64,000 nucleotides of DNA. It comes from Podospora pseudoanserina (Eukaryota; Ascomycota; Sordariomycetes; Sordariales; Podosporaceae). The position numbers were made by a program, and so were the translations under genes. The notes under the pieces were generated by a model. It made no database searches and had not been told where the DNA came from. It worked only from the letters and a program-made list of their open reading frames with translations. The stretch lies in NCBI RefSeq assembly GCF_035222485.1, contig NW_026946672.1, positions 124,001 to 188,000 of the forward strand, written 5' to 3'. Positions 24,387-35,428 of the stretch are shown here, piece by piece (within the stretch, counting starts at the first letter, position 1; each line of letters starts with the position of its first letter).

Positions 24387-25075
24387 CCACCCCCCGCACA
24401 AAAAGCGTGGGGTTGTATGTATATCCACCCAAACAGCACAGATCATTAAGACTTTAAGAGTCTGGACTGTGACCGATCCACTTCAGCGCAACCGCAAACC
24501 TCTTGAAGACATTTTGCTTTAGATGGCGCAGATTTTCCTCAACGACGACTCGCCGCGCCGCGCCGCTTGCCCGCAGTGATGCGAGAACAGGTGATCTCTT
24601 AGCGTCCCATGTGAGGGATGAACTCATTCATCAATGGGGAGGTCGGTGAGTGAGAGAAAAACAAATGGAAGCGCTGGCCGCGGGGCAACACCGAGGAAAC
24701 CCTTGCACCACCCCACGCTGCTCAGCCGTGCTCAGAAAGTCCACTCACTGCCGTCAACAACAACCTGGAGAGGCTGTAAGCTGTATCTACTACCTAGACC
24801 GGAGTTTGATGGGCTTGGGACGCAATCGGGGTAAGACAAGCGAGGTGATGAAAAAATCACATCATCCTTCATCAATACAGTAGGTATTGAGAAGTTTTCT
24901 GTCACCCCTCCGGTGACACTCTGTTACCAGCACCCACGCCACACACTGACCAATTAGGTGCCATGCTTTCCACTTTGACGCTTCGACTTGCCCTATCAGG
25001 AACCCAGCAGAATGGCGGTGAAGTTTTTGCTGTTCACTTCACCTTGAAATTGTGTGCTTGAAAGGGGCATTGATG

Positions 25076-25118
25076 CGAGGGCTCGTCATTGCGAAGACTC
25101 GTCAATGACGAGCCCTTG
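25076..25118. repeat. Long inverted repeat (hairpin) in the gene-poor region
   Basis: GGGCTCGTCATTG at 25079-25091 is the exact reverse complement of CAATGACGAGCCC at 25103-25115, with an 11-nt loop. Outside the perfect 13 bp, A25078 pairs with T25116, G25077 with T25117 (wobble) and C25076 with G25118, making a 16-bp stem. It is the strongest hairpin I found in the window. Confidence 0.9.
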
Positions 25119-25196
25119 ACATTGATAGGGATAAAGCATCCATAATGTGCTCATGAAGCTGCCCAAACAGTTGGGTTGAGACCTTCTCCGGCACCG

Positions 25197-25263
25197 GTAA
25201 GTATGATGGGCTTGGTTCTGGTATCGTCTCAGAATGCAAACCCAGTTACTGACCTACGAGCAG
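25197..25263 (+). other. Canonical intron without a coding frame around it
   Basis: GTAAGTATG donor, ACTGACC branch-like element and GAGCAG acceptor make a 67-nt intron that fits the style of the window's real introns. Joining the flanks gives no start codon in a usable frame: one frame stops upstream, another stops 10-11 codons before the donor, and the third stops just after the acceptor. The signal therefore points to a spliced non-coding transcript, or to chance. Confidence 0.35.
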
Positions 25264-28059
25264 AAGAAAGGCTTCGATAGTTGGCCTCGCTCGTTGGCAC
25301 GGAAGTTCAAAAACCTGCATGGCCTTGGGGACGCCTACGCATCAGGCTGAGGGCGGCTCATAACTCCGTCGACACGCCATTTTTGAGTTCTGCCGGATGG
25401 TTCAAGTTGTGCCGCCCTGAACTCCAAAGTTCGTCCCCGATTCAAGTAGCAGCTTTCCTGACCGGTGTCCCGCATCCAACACTTGGAAAGACTCGGCTTC
25501 CTGAGTCTAGTCCTGAATCGACCTTGCTACTTCTTCAAACCGCCGCTGGACGCTGCATCCATTGGTGCAGTTCTCTACCGGTAGACAACTGGGCCAGTTG
25601 TTGTGTCTTGTCTGGAGCAATGCCGTCCTCAACGAACAGCTCAGGCGACATAAGAGGACGCCACCATCAAGATTTCCCGGCGGCACAAGGACGTAGCACC
25701 CTCACCTCCATTCTCTGGCACTCAAGCAACGGTCCCCTACGCCTAGAAGCAAGTCTTGCAGCACCAGAGTGGGAATGACTTCCACGCCAACTGTCATGGA
25801 CGACGATTACATAACCCGTATAATACCCTCATGCACCGACTTGCATGAGTTCAACAATCGGCTTCAAGGGAACACAAGTCGTCGAAATTCCGCCGCATAT
25901 CCTGCACTGTGTTGTACAGCAGCATCACGATGTTGACAGGACGTTGGCCCAATACATGGTGGGGATTGCATCGGCAAAATCAGGGGCCCCTCATCGTGAC
26001 CCCTCCTTTTTGTAATGGGAACCCAGGATGATCCTTCAAATTCTGCAGAGACAATGTCCAACATCCAGCTCTCGGACTCGCAAGTGGAAAACACCAGAGG
26101 AAAAGCGCCGATGCCATACTACAAAGGCGTTACTATTATGTACGAAATACCCTGCCCTTGGGGCGTGTCGGCAGCAATATGGAGTCGACCAGCCCGCTGT
26201 CACGACATCCAGACCATCGACAGGTCGTTCAGGGATGTCAGAAGGCTGATGAGGTCGGGACCAGGGATTCTCCCCGGTGGGGCCAAGATCGCCAGCCGTC
26301 ACCTCCGGGGCCCGTCCGGCATTCAGAGCCCTTCGGCTTCCACTCACCCACCCACCCTTCCCACGATTCGACAAGCGGCGCTTGGTGCACAGAACGAAGG
26401 GGCCCACTGCGCCAACCAATTCGAGATGCTCTTGCCTCAATCTCTGGAAAGGCACAAAGGCTGGTCCGCCTTGAAGGAGGATGAAGACTTTTTGTGTGAT
26501 AGAGCCACACTACTGCAAGCTGGTTGCAATGTGACTGTCTCCTATCTACCGGTGCGCCGGTCAGACCGCTCTGCGGCGATAACCTCACTGCATGCACCCT
26601 TCTGAACCTCAACGCCACCATATGCACCTGGTTGGTGGCTTTTTTGTCACTGCACTTAGTGTACATAGGTGTTTCTTGTTGGAAGAGTGAAATGGAAGGT
26701 CCTGCTGGTCGGTGATTTTGTAACCAGCCAAGACTTGTAAATGCATACCAAAAGTGGCGATTTCACCAACAGATTTGACATTCAGCGCATCTAATACGAG
26801 AGAAGCAAGGCTGCCACTTGGCTAGGTCTGACTAACGATCCTACCATGCAGTAGAGACCCGCTGCAAACCAGCTGAATTTTCTCCTCCCATGCACCCTCC
26901 ACTGGTTCCCTCGGTGCTGCCAGTAGCACAACACAGCATGTCACTCCATGAACAGTCTTTGGTGGTTAGACCCAGTCGTGCCAGTAAACCCCACCAAGTG
27001 GCTCACCTCCTTGACCACTGCTGTAACAAGTGGAAAACTGACTGGAGCCACCAAAAGCCAACCACCACCCGAGAACCACCGAGACCCGTAACAACAGAAG
27101 AGCCGGATATCTCGGCTGTTCCATCAAGATTCAGCGCCTAGTGTATGAGCCGGACGCACACAATGCCCGCATCCGACTGACGGTATTCTCATAGGTATGA
27201 AAAGCCGAGACGATGTGTAGTGTCTTGTACGTACTTGCAGATGCAAAACTCGCCGGTGCTGTTTTGCTGCCGGGTCGGCATGGCATTGGCAATGGCATGA
27301 TATCCAAAGTGGTCTGATCTGCAGCTTTGCACAAGAAAGTGGACTTTGCCTAGCCGCAGCTGGGAAGGTGAGGTGGATGGTGTTATCGCGCCTCAAAGAA
27401 GCCTCTCAAGGTTCTTTCAGGCATGCTCGAGACGTTTCCCTCGATTTCATTCATCACTTGGAATGTATTATCGCCAACACGGTCAGCCGGGCAAGACCCA
27501 ACACTCATTACATTTCCGCCTAACGTGCATCTTTGCTTTAGCCCAGCAACACTGTTTTATTCATCATTGTCTTTGTCGCTAAAGGGTCTGCCAGGTTAAG
27601 GGCGACAACATCCGGACCCTGTCAGATCGATCGCCGGGCAGGTTCGCCCGCCCCCCGTGCCGACAGCGGCGCGGCACAGTTCTTTCAGTCACTCAGCCGC
27701 TGCCGCATGGCCATCCGACGTTGGTTTTTTGGTTTTTTTTTCTTTTTTCTCCATCCGTCTCGTTTGGGCGATGTTTCTTTAACAGCTCGGCAAGCAAAGG
27801 GTATAAAGTAAGAAGGACGGTTCGTTATCTCCTTCGATGCCATTCGTGCAATCTTCCTTTCGCATGCCAACTCGAGGGCTTGAGATAGGCCCAGGAAAGG
27901 GAGGGTTGCAATCCTGTTTGGCACTTTTTGGCCACCCTTTTGGTTGATTGATTTGATAAAGATGATGAGAACTGATGGAACCGCATTGCATATCTGCAGC
28001 ACTCCTGCTGTCCGGCCTGCCCTCCTTCCCTTCGCGCTGCGAGGTGCGACCTGCGCTGC

Positions 28060-29022
28060 ATGCCTGCTATATTAACAGCGAAGAGTGAAGCGACACACCA
28101 GACAAGAAGGGTGGGAGGCTATCAAATTGCACAGATCCGATGCGACAGTCGGCAATCTTTATCCTTTTGTCTGCATTGCCTCCAAAAACCCACCCGGAAC
28201 TCAGACAAGAGGGTAGGAAGGAAAGCTATGGATACGGCCCCCCTCCCTGTAGGTGCAGGGTGGATGAGATGGTGTGTGGTGTGTGGGATTGCGGTTGTAC
28301 TTCCCACCCTCCTGCAGGCGCGTTGGGGACTGGGGTGGGTTACTTTGCATTGGATGTCTTGGACTTGCCCGCCGCCTGCCAGTTGCACTCACGGCCATCA
28401 TGGCCTGGGCGTTTCGGTGGTTGTGCAAGCATCTCGCCGTTGCAACATAGTTTGGCCAATAAAGTACACATTTGGAGACGGGTGCAGATTCTCATGCTAT
28501 TATCAGGAGAAATGCTGCAAGATTGACGCTTCTGTTACCCACCACCTCCCCCTGAGAGCTCCATGGTTGGCTGCAGGCCGTAAAGGCAAGGATATAGGGA
28601 CCGTTCATGTCCACCCACACCACCGCCAGAAGATACAAAATGACGGTCCACCGGTCGATGAATATACACCACAGTCTGGCTTTCACCGATCTGTTGCCGG
28701 TCGGTTCAGTTATATTCGCCAAGTAACATGCTCTGAGCCTATGATTTGGAGAGATCCGGCCGGTGAGTTGATGAAGGGTGGGCGGCATTGGGGAAAAGGA
28801 TTGGGTTTCTGTCAACTTCCGCCTTTCTGTTGTGGTGCACAAAAACATGGGAAGAAATACCCGACCGTCCCAGCTATGCAGCAGAAATTCCAGGACTTGA
28901 TTGACTACCCCCATAGCGCAAGCTTTGTCATCCAATGGCTCGTCGCGAGTGTAATTGGTGAACACCACTTCCACACATCTGGACGGGTCGGCTCAGGGTC
29001 CCTTTCAGGGTCCTGCTTTTGA
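28060..29022 (+). CDS. Doubtful 320-codon ORF
   Basis: This is the longest ORF in the gene-poor region and longer than I would expect by chance for this base composition. The predicted protein has an odd composition with many Cys, His, Trp and Gly residues. It has no signal peptide, no recognisable domain and no repeat structure. Antisense ORFs of up to 160 codons overlap it. It may be a lineage-specific gene, or merely an open stretch in a non-coding RNA. I do not assign a function. Confidence 0.15.
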   Translation: MPAILTAKSEATHQTRRVGGYQIAQIRCDSRQSLSFCLHCLQKPTRNSDKRVGRKAMDTAPLPVGAGWMRWCVVCGIAVVLPTLLQARWGLGWVTLHWMSWTCPPPASCTHGHHGLGVSVVVQASRRCNIVWPIKYTFGDGCRFSCYYQEKCCKIDASVTHHLPLRAPWLAAGRKGKDIGTVHVHPHHRQKIQNDGPPVDEYTPQSGFHRSVAGRFSYIRQVTCSEPMIWRDPAGELMKGGRHWGKGLGFCQLPPFCCGAQKHGKKYPTVPAMQQKFQDLIDYPHSASFVIQWLVASVIGEHHFHTSGRVGSGSLSGSCF

Positions 29023-31254
29023 TCAAGGGTCCAACTCGAGACGGGTCGCCGCGTTGTAGGTGACGGCGAGACAAGATGGAAATCATGATTTTCCCCAGCC
29101 CCCACCATCATTCTCTATGTCCTGTTTCTACGCAGTATATTTGGTTTTTGACCTACATTGGTGTGTAAACCCACGCCACTCCCTCCTCAACTTGCACCCT
29201 ACACCCTTCCCCGCAAGCGTTGACACCCTTCTTCTCGCGCTCGCCCCCATTGTACATATTTAACACGCACTCTGCCCGCCCTGGCTCGCCTCCCTCCTCC
29301 CGGGCAGCCATGGCGTTTAGGTCTCTCAGCCAATGAGCGAACAGGCCTGCTCAGACTCACGGAGATATCTTTCGATGGGGTGTAACATGGTGGAGACGTC
29401 TAGGGAGGCGTTTCCTTTTGGGGTCGTGGTTGCATAGGTGGTTGGATGGTATGATGATTTATGATACATTTTACACGAGTGCTTGGGTCTGGGTGCTGCT
29501 CCTGGTTGCGAGAGCAAGAAATTGAAGAATGAGAGCAGTGGAAGGGATGTTGGATGGTCCACCCTTTGGACAACTGTCGCACCTCATGAACTAGCCTTAT
29601 CTTCCCGCCTGCCCGCCCTGTGGTGAAGACCCAACGGGAGGGGGAAAAGACGTTGGCGGCGGCAGGAATAGTTGCACAAGGCAGGCAAAGAAGCCGTTTT
29701 TATCCGCTGGTAGCCCATGGCTGGAACTCTTGGGCTTGTGAAACAGAAAGTTGCTCAACGAATTCGTTGCGTTTCGGCACACAAGTCCTGCTAGAAAAAT
29801 GCCACATGGGTTAGGCATTCGTGGAGGGAGCTTTGGCTACGTCTTTCAAAAAAACTGTTTGGGTTCTAGTTTGGGATATATAGGGGATTGTCGTCAAGCA
29901 GCAAACGCGAACCGTAGACACAAACACACGGGGAGGGGCACGCCTAGCACTTAACGTATAACATCCGCCCGTGGCATTCATGGAGTCTTCCTCTTCTTGA
30001 GGAGTGACCGCATACCTTGGTAGTGCTAGTTCGGAGGTTGGTATGGACTAGATATGACGGTCTTTGCTGTGCTGTTTCAGACGATGGAGCTCCCCCCCGC
30101 CGAGTCGAGGACACACAAGCGGAACCATGTGCGATAGGTGGATGATCTAGAAGGCTCGAAAGTTGCACAGTGGTCTGGGGTGGTGTCAATGTTATTACCG
30201 GTCAGCATGGCTGCAGATAAGAGGGTGGTGTTGGGACAGCTCGGTGGGATGGCTTGGGGGTGCACAAACGATATCAGCACAATCCAGATGCTCCCAGAAC
30301 AACAATGGAAAGAAATATTCGGGTTGCACAGACTTGAAGAAGATAGGCAGGCAGTCAGGACGGATGGTTGTAATGATGGACAAGAGCCTACATCTGTCTT
30401 CAGATCGGTATTCAATAAGGCAGATGAATGTGGTAGGTGAGCGCAGAGTCCGGCCGCGCAATGCTGTGATGGCCTCTCGCCAACTGTCGGTAGGTAGTTT
30501 AGCATCTTAAAAACACGCTACGTTGATGTAGTCTGTATGGGTGTGATCTACCTTCCAGCGACTGATAGGAGCTGTCTTGCCGACACACCTCCCCCTTGCT
30601 GAAGGGCCAGGCATGTATCCAGTACCTTTTTTGTCTTGGGGGTGTGGAAAAGACCCAACCTAACTTGCTCCCACAGAATGATCCGACTCCCTGGGTTTCA
30701 TTGAGTATGCCGTGACTAGAAGCCGGTGACAAACTTCAGAAATCTGGAAAGTTTTCGAAGACTCTGTGTCATTATGATGATGCATCAAACTGCTCAAAGA
30801 CTAGCTTGATAGCACAGACCAACCCTGTTGGCTGGCGATCACTTCACATGGCGTGTACGTTATTTGCTAAGACATCATGCCAGCCCTGAAAAAAGTCTTG
30901 TGCAAGCCCCAGGTCGTAGAGTAGTACGAGGTGGCAGGATCCCCGGCCGATACTTGAATCAACATAACTTTTCCAGTATGGCTGCAAATGCGCCATGATA
31001 GTACGTGGCTTTTTATACGAACGGCGATCTTGCTCCCATCCGTTGCATATTACGTCTGCTACATGATTATATTAGGCCTCCATGATGTTGATGGAACCGG
31101 GCTCTACGACTCATACGTTGCCGAGTCCCTGACAATCTTCTTGCCATTGAGGGCTGAGTGGGCTATTGATAGGACTACACAACAACACGGATGCTGATCC
31201 TCTAGTTCGATTATTTCATCGTACATTGGGAACATGTCATAGCTCCGATCATCG

Positions 31255-31650
31255 GTGGACCCTTCAACGTTATCTTATGGAATTCAGGGTCCCTGTCAAC
31301 TTTCTCGGCGTGCATATGCATACGGTGGCGGATGTCGATCACAAAGCCGATCAACAACAAACGACCGCCGGCAATTTACAACCTTCAAACCTGCCAAAGT
31401 CGAAATGTATATGTTTTCATCGAGGCACTGTACTGAACTGTATGACATGGTGAATGTGATTCCTCACATACCGGTACCTTATGACTTGGCAATAATGCCA
31501 CATACCGAGAGCCCAGTATGGGCTTCAGTTGAGTTCTTAATGCCAGTACAATGTACATCATTGCCTGGGTATCAACCGCAATTTCATCATTGGGCAACTA
31601 GCAGTGATGGGTATGTCATCGTGCCTTTGCCACAGGCAGCTGGCCCCTGA
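31255..31650 (+). CDS. Doubtful hypothetical ORF or gene remnant
   Basis: The frame from about 31255 to the TGA at 31648-31650 gives a peptide with more protein-like composition than its surroundings (for example ELYDMVNVIPHIPVPYDLAI). The first ATG in this frame is internal, at about 31404, so a 5' exon or a degraded start must be assumed. A plus-strand ORF at 30988-31197 with a hydrophobic segment (FIRTAILLPSVAYYVCYMIIL) could be a related upstream piece, but I found no clean splice between them. No family was recognised. Confidence 0.15.
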   Translation: MDPSTLSYGIQGPCQLSRRAYAYGGGCRSQSRSTTNDRRQFTTFKPAKVEMYMFSSRHCTELYDMVNVIPHIPVPYDLAIMPHTESPVWASVEFLMPVQCTSLPGYQPQFHHWATSSDGYVIVPLPQAAGP

Positions 31651-31776
31651 CCCCCCTGACAGTTGCCCAGGCAACGGACAGACATGTAAGAAAAGCGCTA
31701 CTACAGCACACAATATCAGAGGTAGCCTTTACCTGGAAAGAAAAAAACAATGTCAAAGAAAATACAGAATGCAAAA

Positions 31777-31891
31777 TGATCAGAGTGAGATTCGAACTCA
31801 CGCCCCTTACGAGACCACGGAACTCTTTTTGTGAAGTGGAATCAAGGTTGATACCTTAACGTGGCGCCTTAGACCGCTCGGCCATCTGACC
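31777..31891 (-). tRNA. tRNA-Leu(AAG) with intron
   Basis: On the minus strand the acceptor GGTCAGA (31891-31885) pairs with TCTGATC, and the discriminator is A. A D-arm GCCGAGCGGTCTAAGGC follows. The anticodon stem CCACG/CGTGG encloses TT-AAG-G, interrupted by an intron of about 33 nt after position 37. The long class II variable arm and a T-arm GTGAG-TTCGAAT-CTCAC complete the cloverleaf. The intron contains ACCTT, complementary to the anticodon AAGGT, the usual anticodon-intron pairing. A T-run downstream on this strand (about 31739-31747) can serve as Pol III terminator. Confidence 0.95.
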
Positions 31892-32109
31892 TTGGAAAGA
31901 TTGATGGAAATCGGCTAGGACTGACTACTTTTGTGTGAAGTCGTGATTTCGAGCAGGCATGAATCGTGTAAAGTAAGGGTTTTGGAAGTGGAGGCTGGTG
32001 GAGTTGGGTATGCGATGTGTGGAGACTGGATGCGCTCAAAAAGTCGCACGCAGAGAACGAGGGGCGTTGGTGAGAATCGGAATCTCAAATGAATTTTATT
32101 ATATTTAGC

Positions 32110-33478
32110 TTACTTCGGGCCAGGAAAGTTTATCTCTCCGCTCTTGACCAGGCCACCAAACATCACCCTCATGTCCTCCACCAAGAGCTCTGGAACTTCC
32201 CAAGCAGCAAAGTGGCCTCCCTTGTTATGCCAATTCTCAAACACCAGCGGACCCAAGGTCCGATAGTGGTAGCTTGGCGACATCAACAAGTCCTTTGGGA
32301 AGGTTGACACGCCCAGCTTCACTCCCGGATTGTATTCCTCCACCTTCTTGGCAGTTGCCGAGTGGTAGTAAACGCGGCAGCCAGCCTTGGGCCCTGCACT
32401 GGCGAACTGGTAGATGCTGATCCAGGTAAGAATCTCGTCGTCTGTCCAGGGGTAAGAGTCTGTCCAGTCGTAGAGCTTCCCGTAGATCCACGATAACAAG
32501 GCCACAGGCGAGTCCCTCAAAGCAATGCCAATGGTGGTTGGGTTGTGGCAGTGGAGGCCGTTGTAGGCGGCACCTTCTTCCCAAAACCGGTGGGTTCGAG
32601 CCAAGCCTTCTTTTTCTCGGTTGCTGTACGTGGGAAACAGATACTTGAGGTACACAAGGGACCCATGCTGTGGGATGGTACTGATGGAAGGTGGAACGGC
32701 TAGGTTGTGGTTGATGTGACTGGCCCAAACGGCTCCAGATTTCTTGGTCTCGGACGACGACGCAGGACCATATCTGATGTCCATGAAACGTGTGATGCCG
32801 TTCCCCCAGTCTCCTCCTTGTGTGGCTATGGGAGGGCTGTCAGCAGCCGCATGTGCAGACAAAACCAAAATGGGGAACGCACCGTAGTTTGAATACCCAA
32901 GCTTGAGCATCAGCTTGTGACAATATTCTGCGTACTGCTCGAGCACAGATCCTGGCTTGGAAGGGCCAGATGAGAAGCCAAAATTGGGCAGAGATGGAGC
33001 AACGTCATCGAAGCACGGCTGATCTTGACTGTCCGGATTGGTCAAGAGAGGGAGAATTTTGGCCACTTCGATGAAGCTACCAGGTCCTATGGGAGGGCAC
33101 AAGTCAGTGGGGAATGCTTGCCGAGTGTTGCGGATGCAGTTGACTCACATCCGTGACAAAACAAGAGGGGAATGGCTCCCAGGCGATTGCCCTTCTTGTG
33201 AACGAAGTGTATCTTGAGCGGATCGAAACCATTGACATGGATTGTTGTTGTGTACTGGGGCAAATCACGGTTCAGTACCGTCTCTCTTGCTGGCGCCAGT
33301 CAAAATCGCCCTTCAAGTAGTTGACCAGTCGCTTGATGTCACTGAGGGGAACACCACCTGCCCAATCATCGGACAAGGGTGTCTCGTCGGGGAAAGTGGC
33401 ATGCTCCAGCTTGTGGTGCAGCTGGGCGATTTTGGCATCCGAAATGCTGATGTTGAAGGGCTTGATGTCGGAGTCCAT
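32110..33478 (-). pseudogene. Epoxide hydrolase (microsomal type) with frameshift and premature stop
   Basis: The product resembles fungal alpha/beta-hydrolase epoxide hydrolases with an N-terminal EHN domain (MDSDIKPFNISISDAKIAQL, then DDWAGGVPLSDIKRLVNYL, FDWRQQE). The catalytic part has NYATQGGDWG, with the Asp nucleophile, across an intron (32826-32882), and the His motif GGHFAAWE near the C-terminus. Two lesions are visible. The frame breaks at 33281-33286, where three GA units replace what should be two for the frame ETVLNRDLPQYTTTI to continue. At the first intron (33087-33148) the split codon reads T|GA, a stop, where the family has the Trp of HGWPG. Splice sites are otherwise intact and the downstream frame is well kept. 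The damage therefore looks recent, unless both are sequencing errors. Confidence 0.82.
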
Positions 33479-33637
33479 GTTGTGCCAGTTTGCGCTGTGT
33501 TGTTTATTGTTGGGTAGGTATTATTCGGTCTACAACTATTTAAGTCGATTGGTGACGTTAAAGGGCGCGGTTGACAGGTGGGAAGGAGCAACTCCATTTC
33601 TGCCGATCAATACCTACTTGCACCTCCCGCTGCAGCA

Positions 33638-35428
33638 TCAGCCCAGCAATTGAGCACAAAGCCTCAGCATCACCTTAATATGGGGCCTCTCCAGATACCT
33701 CTCCACGTCGGCCTCCAACCCAGCCAGCTTTTCCTCTCTGTACTCGGCCAAATCAACATCGTCTGTGGTTGGCGGGTTGAACCGGAAGTACCACACTCCC
33801 TCGGCCCTCATCAGCTGGTCAAATCTGCGATGCACGTTTTCGACATTGGTCAGGTTCTCCAGCAGCTGCGCTCCCTTGGAGATGGCAGGATGTGACGCAA
33901 TCCAGCTCCGCTTCTTTCGCGAAGGGTCAAATCTTCCTGTTCCCAGACTCAGCACACATTTGACAACCGGCTTATCTGTTATCCAGCGGGGAAACAACAG
34001 GCTTTTCTCAGCCCAGAGTTCATCCACGGGATTGTTGTTTGCTAGTGCTCCATCCCAGAACTCCGTCCTACCTATCGTTGCTGGGGGGAAATAAAAGGGC
34101 GCCGCCGATGTCGCGCGAGCAGCCTGAACGATGGTAGCCGAACTGTATGTTGGCAGTGAACCATCGGGAAAGCTGTAAGAGCGAAAGCGAAGAGCGAAGT
34201 TGTCCCTTGACCTGACGGAAGTGACAAAGCTTCTTTCATCAGCAAGCTGTTTCTGCAAGGAGAGAACGGAAATGCAGTTACACTTGACACCCTTCAGTGC
34301 CTGGCACAGAGCTGTGGTCCAGCAAAGTAGCATTTGGATCTAGCCCCTGAGCAACGACCTCGTCTCGGACTGCATGCTCGAGCGACGAGCCCTCGTACCA
34401 AGATAAGCCAAACATCGTTCTGATGTAGGCACCGCCTAAATATTTAGAGATGAAGCTGGGCTGGAACAAGGTTTGTGACAATGATTTGTACGCCGTTATC
34501 GCTTCATCGATCGACATGCTCTGTAAAATGTGTTAGCCGGTGTGGTTTGTAAACATTCAGCCAACCTCTGTCACGCATAGCAAACTCACTAATCGAAAGA
34601 GCATAATGCAGATCAAGCCCCCCGTACTTGTTCCTCCAGCAAGCTTAAAACACTCCGCCGGCGTCTTTGCTTTGCTTGTCCCATTCTCTCTATTGGCCTC
34701 ATCCATAATGGCTTTTAGGATTCGAAGACTGACCAGTCCCCGAACGCCTCCACCATATATGCCCTCCGCTGTCAGCAATGCATTCTTTTTCTTTCCTGGA
34801 AACAGTGGGTACGAACCAACAGCCAGCAAAGTCAGCCCACCTGCAGGCACATTCCTAGAATTCGTTGCTTCTGGCAGTGGAAACCCTCCACTTTCCTCAG
34901 GTCTGATCTCCCATTAGCTTGATTGTACGCTTGGGGGATCCCAGAAGATTTCACCAACCCTGAAAGAAACCCGAGTGTTTTGTCCAATTTTCTTGCTTGA
35001 TCTCTCAAGTCACAAAGGGCCCTTTTCACCCGCATTTTGAACGCCTTTAATTCGTTGCCTTGGCTGACCGCAGCGTCGCAGTTATTCAATGTCATAGTAT
35101 CGAAATACTCAAGGAGTGAACTGAGACAGCCTGCAACAGCATTGTGTCTCCATTTTGGATCGTCGAAATACTGATCGTGGTACAGCTCCAGGACGCGGAG
35201 TTGTAAGTCGATATCTTCTAGAACTGCGGCCATGGGATGTGTTTAGTAGACTAAAAGATGAAGCAAGTCCTAATATGACTACATACGGTAGCTAGCTTCT
35301 CGCAGGTCCGGGCCATCAATACCTGCAAAGTCCAAGTCGCGTATACAATGTCGGCAGGCATCTGCTGCTTGAGCGACTAACGGTTTGCTGTGCGATGCAG
35401 TTGCAAAGACCGACTGTGTTCGTGCCAT
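33638..35428 (-). CDS. Patatin-like phospholipase with N-terminal helical region
   Basis: Patatin-like proteins are Ser/Asp-dyad lipid acyl hydrolases. Exons read in order are: an N-terminal segment from the ATG at 35428 (MARTQSVFATAS, ending DLREASY); an alpha-helical segment (LEDIDLQLRVLELYHDQYF to LDKTLGFLSGLV); the oxyanion loop GGGVRGLVSLRIL; the serine motif GGTSTGGLI; the segment SMSIDEAITAYKSLSQTLF; and the catalytic Asp in FWDGALANNNPVDELW. The last exon ends at 33638. Introns with good borders separate GGTSTGG from SMSIDEA and the N-terminal exons from each other. The junction just before GGGVRG cannot be resolved: the usual Asp of DGGGVRG appears as Tyr and no intron brings the helical part cleanly into frame. 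The locus may be decaying or may use an unusual exon. Patatin domains are common effectors in fungal NLRs, but here no NB domain follows. Confidence 0.72.

Larger units (their letters stand above)
16510..31776. other. Roughly 15 kb gene-poor region
   Basis: I could not reconstruct any known protein from this span on either strand. Many ORFs of 60-200 codons exist, but they are rich in Cys, His, Trp and Pro, lack family motifs and are not linked by convincing introns. Base composition looks balanced, unlike the AT-rich RIP relic at 50-51 kb, so it is not simply a decayed transposon. Structures worth noting are the likely GAC1-like leader (16637-17880), a hairpin at 25076-25118, an orphan intron at 25197-25263, a 320-codon ORF at 28060-29022 and a weak ORF at 31255-31650. 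Candidate contents are long non-coding RNAs, distal regulatory DNA or fast-evolving lineage-specific genes. Confidence 0.6.

Noticed and set aside
24552-24569. CGCCGCGCCGCGCCGC run
   Set aside because: A short GC-rich simple repeat without context; no reason to assign a function.
26015-26605. Plus-strand ORF of 196 codons in the gene-poor region
   Set aside because: No domain, no hydrophobic or repeated pattern, overlapping ORFs of similar length in other frames, and no intron support.
33253-33276. A 24-nt intron that would rescue the epoxide hydrolase frame
   Set aside because: GT and AG ends exist, but 24 nt is far below the shortest introns in this window (about 45 nt), and the skipped codons match the expected protein.
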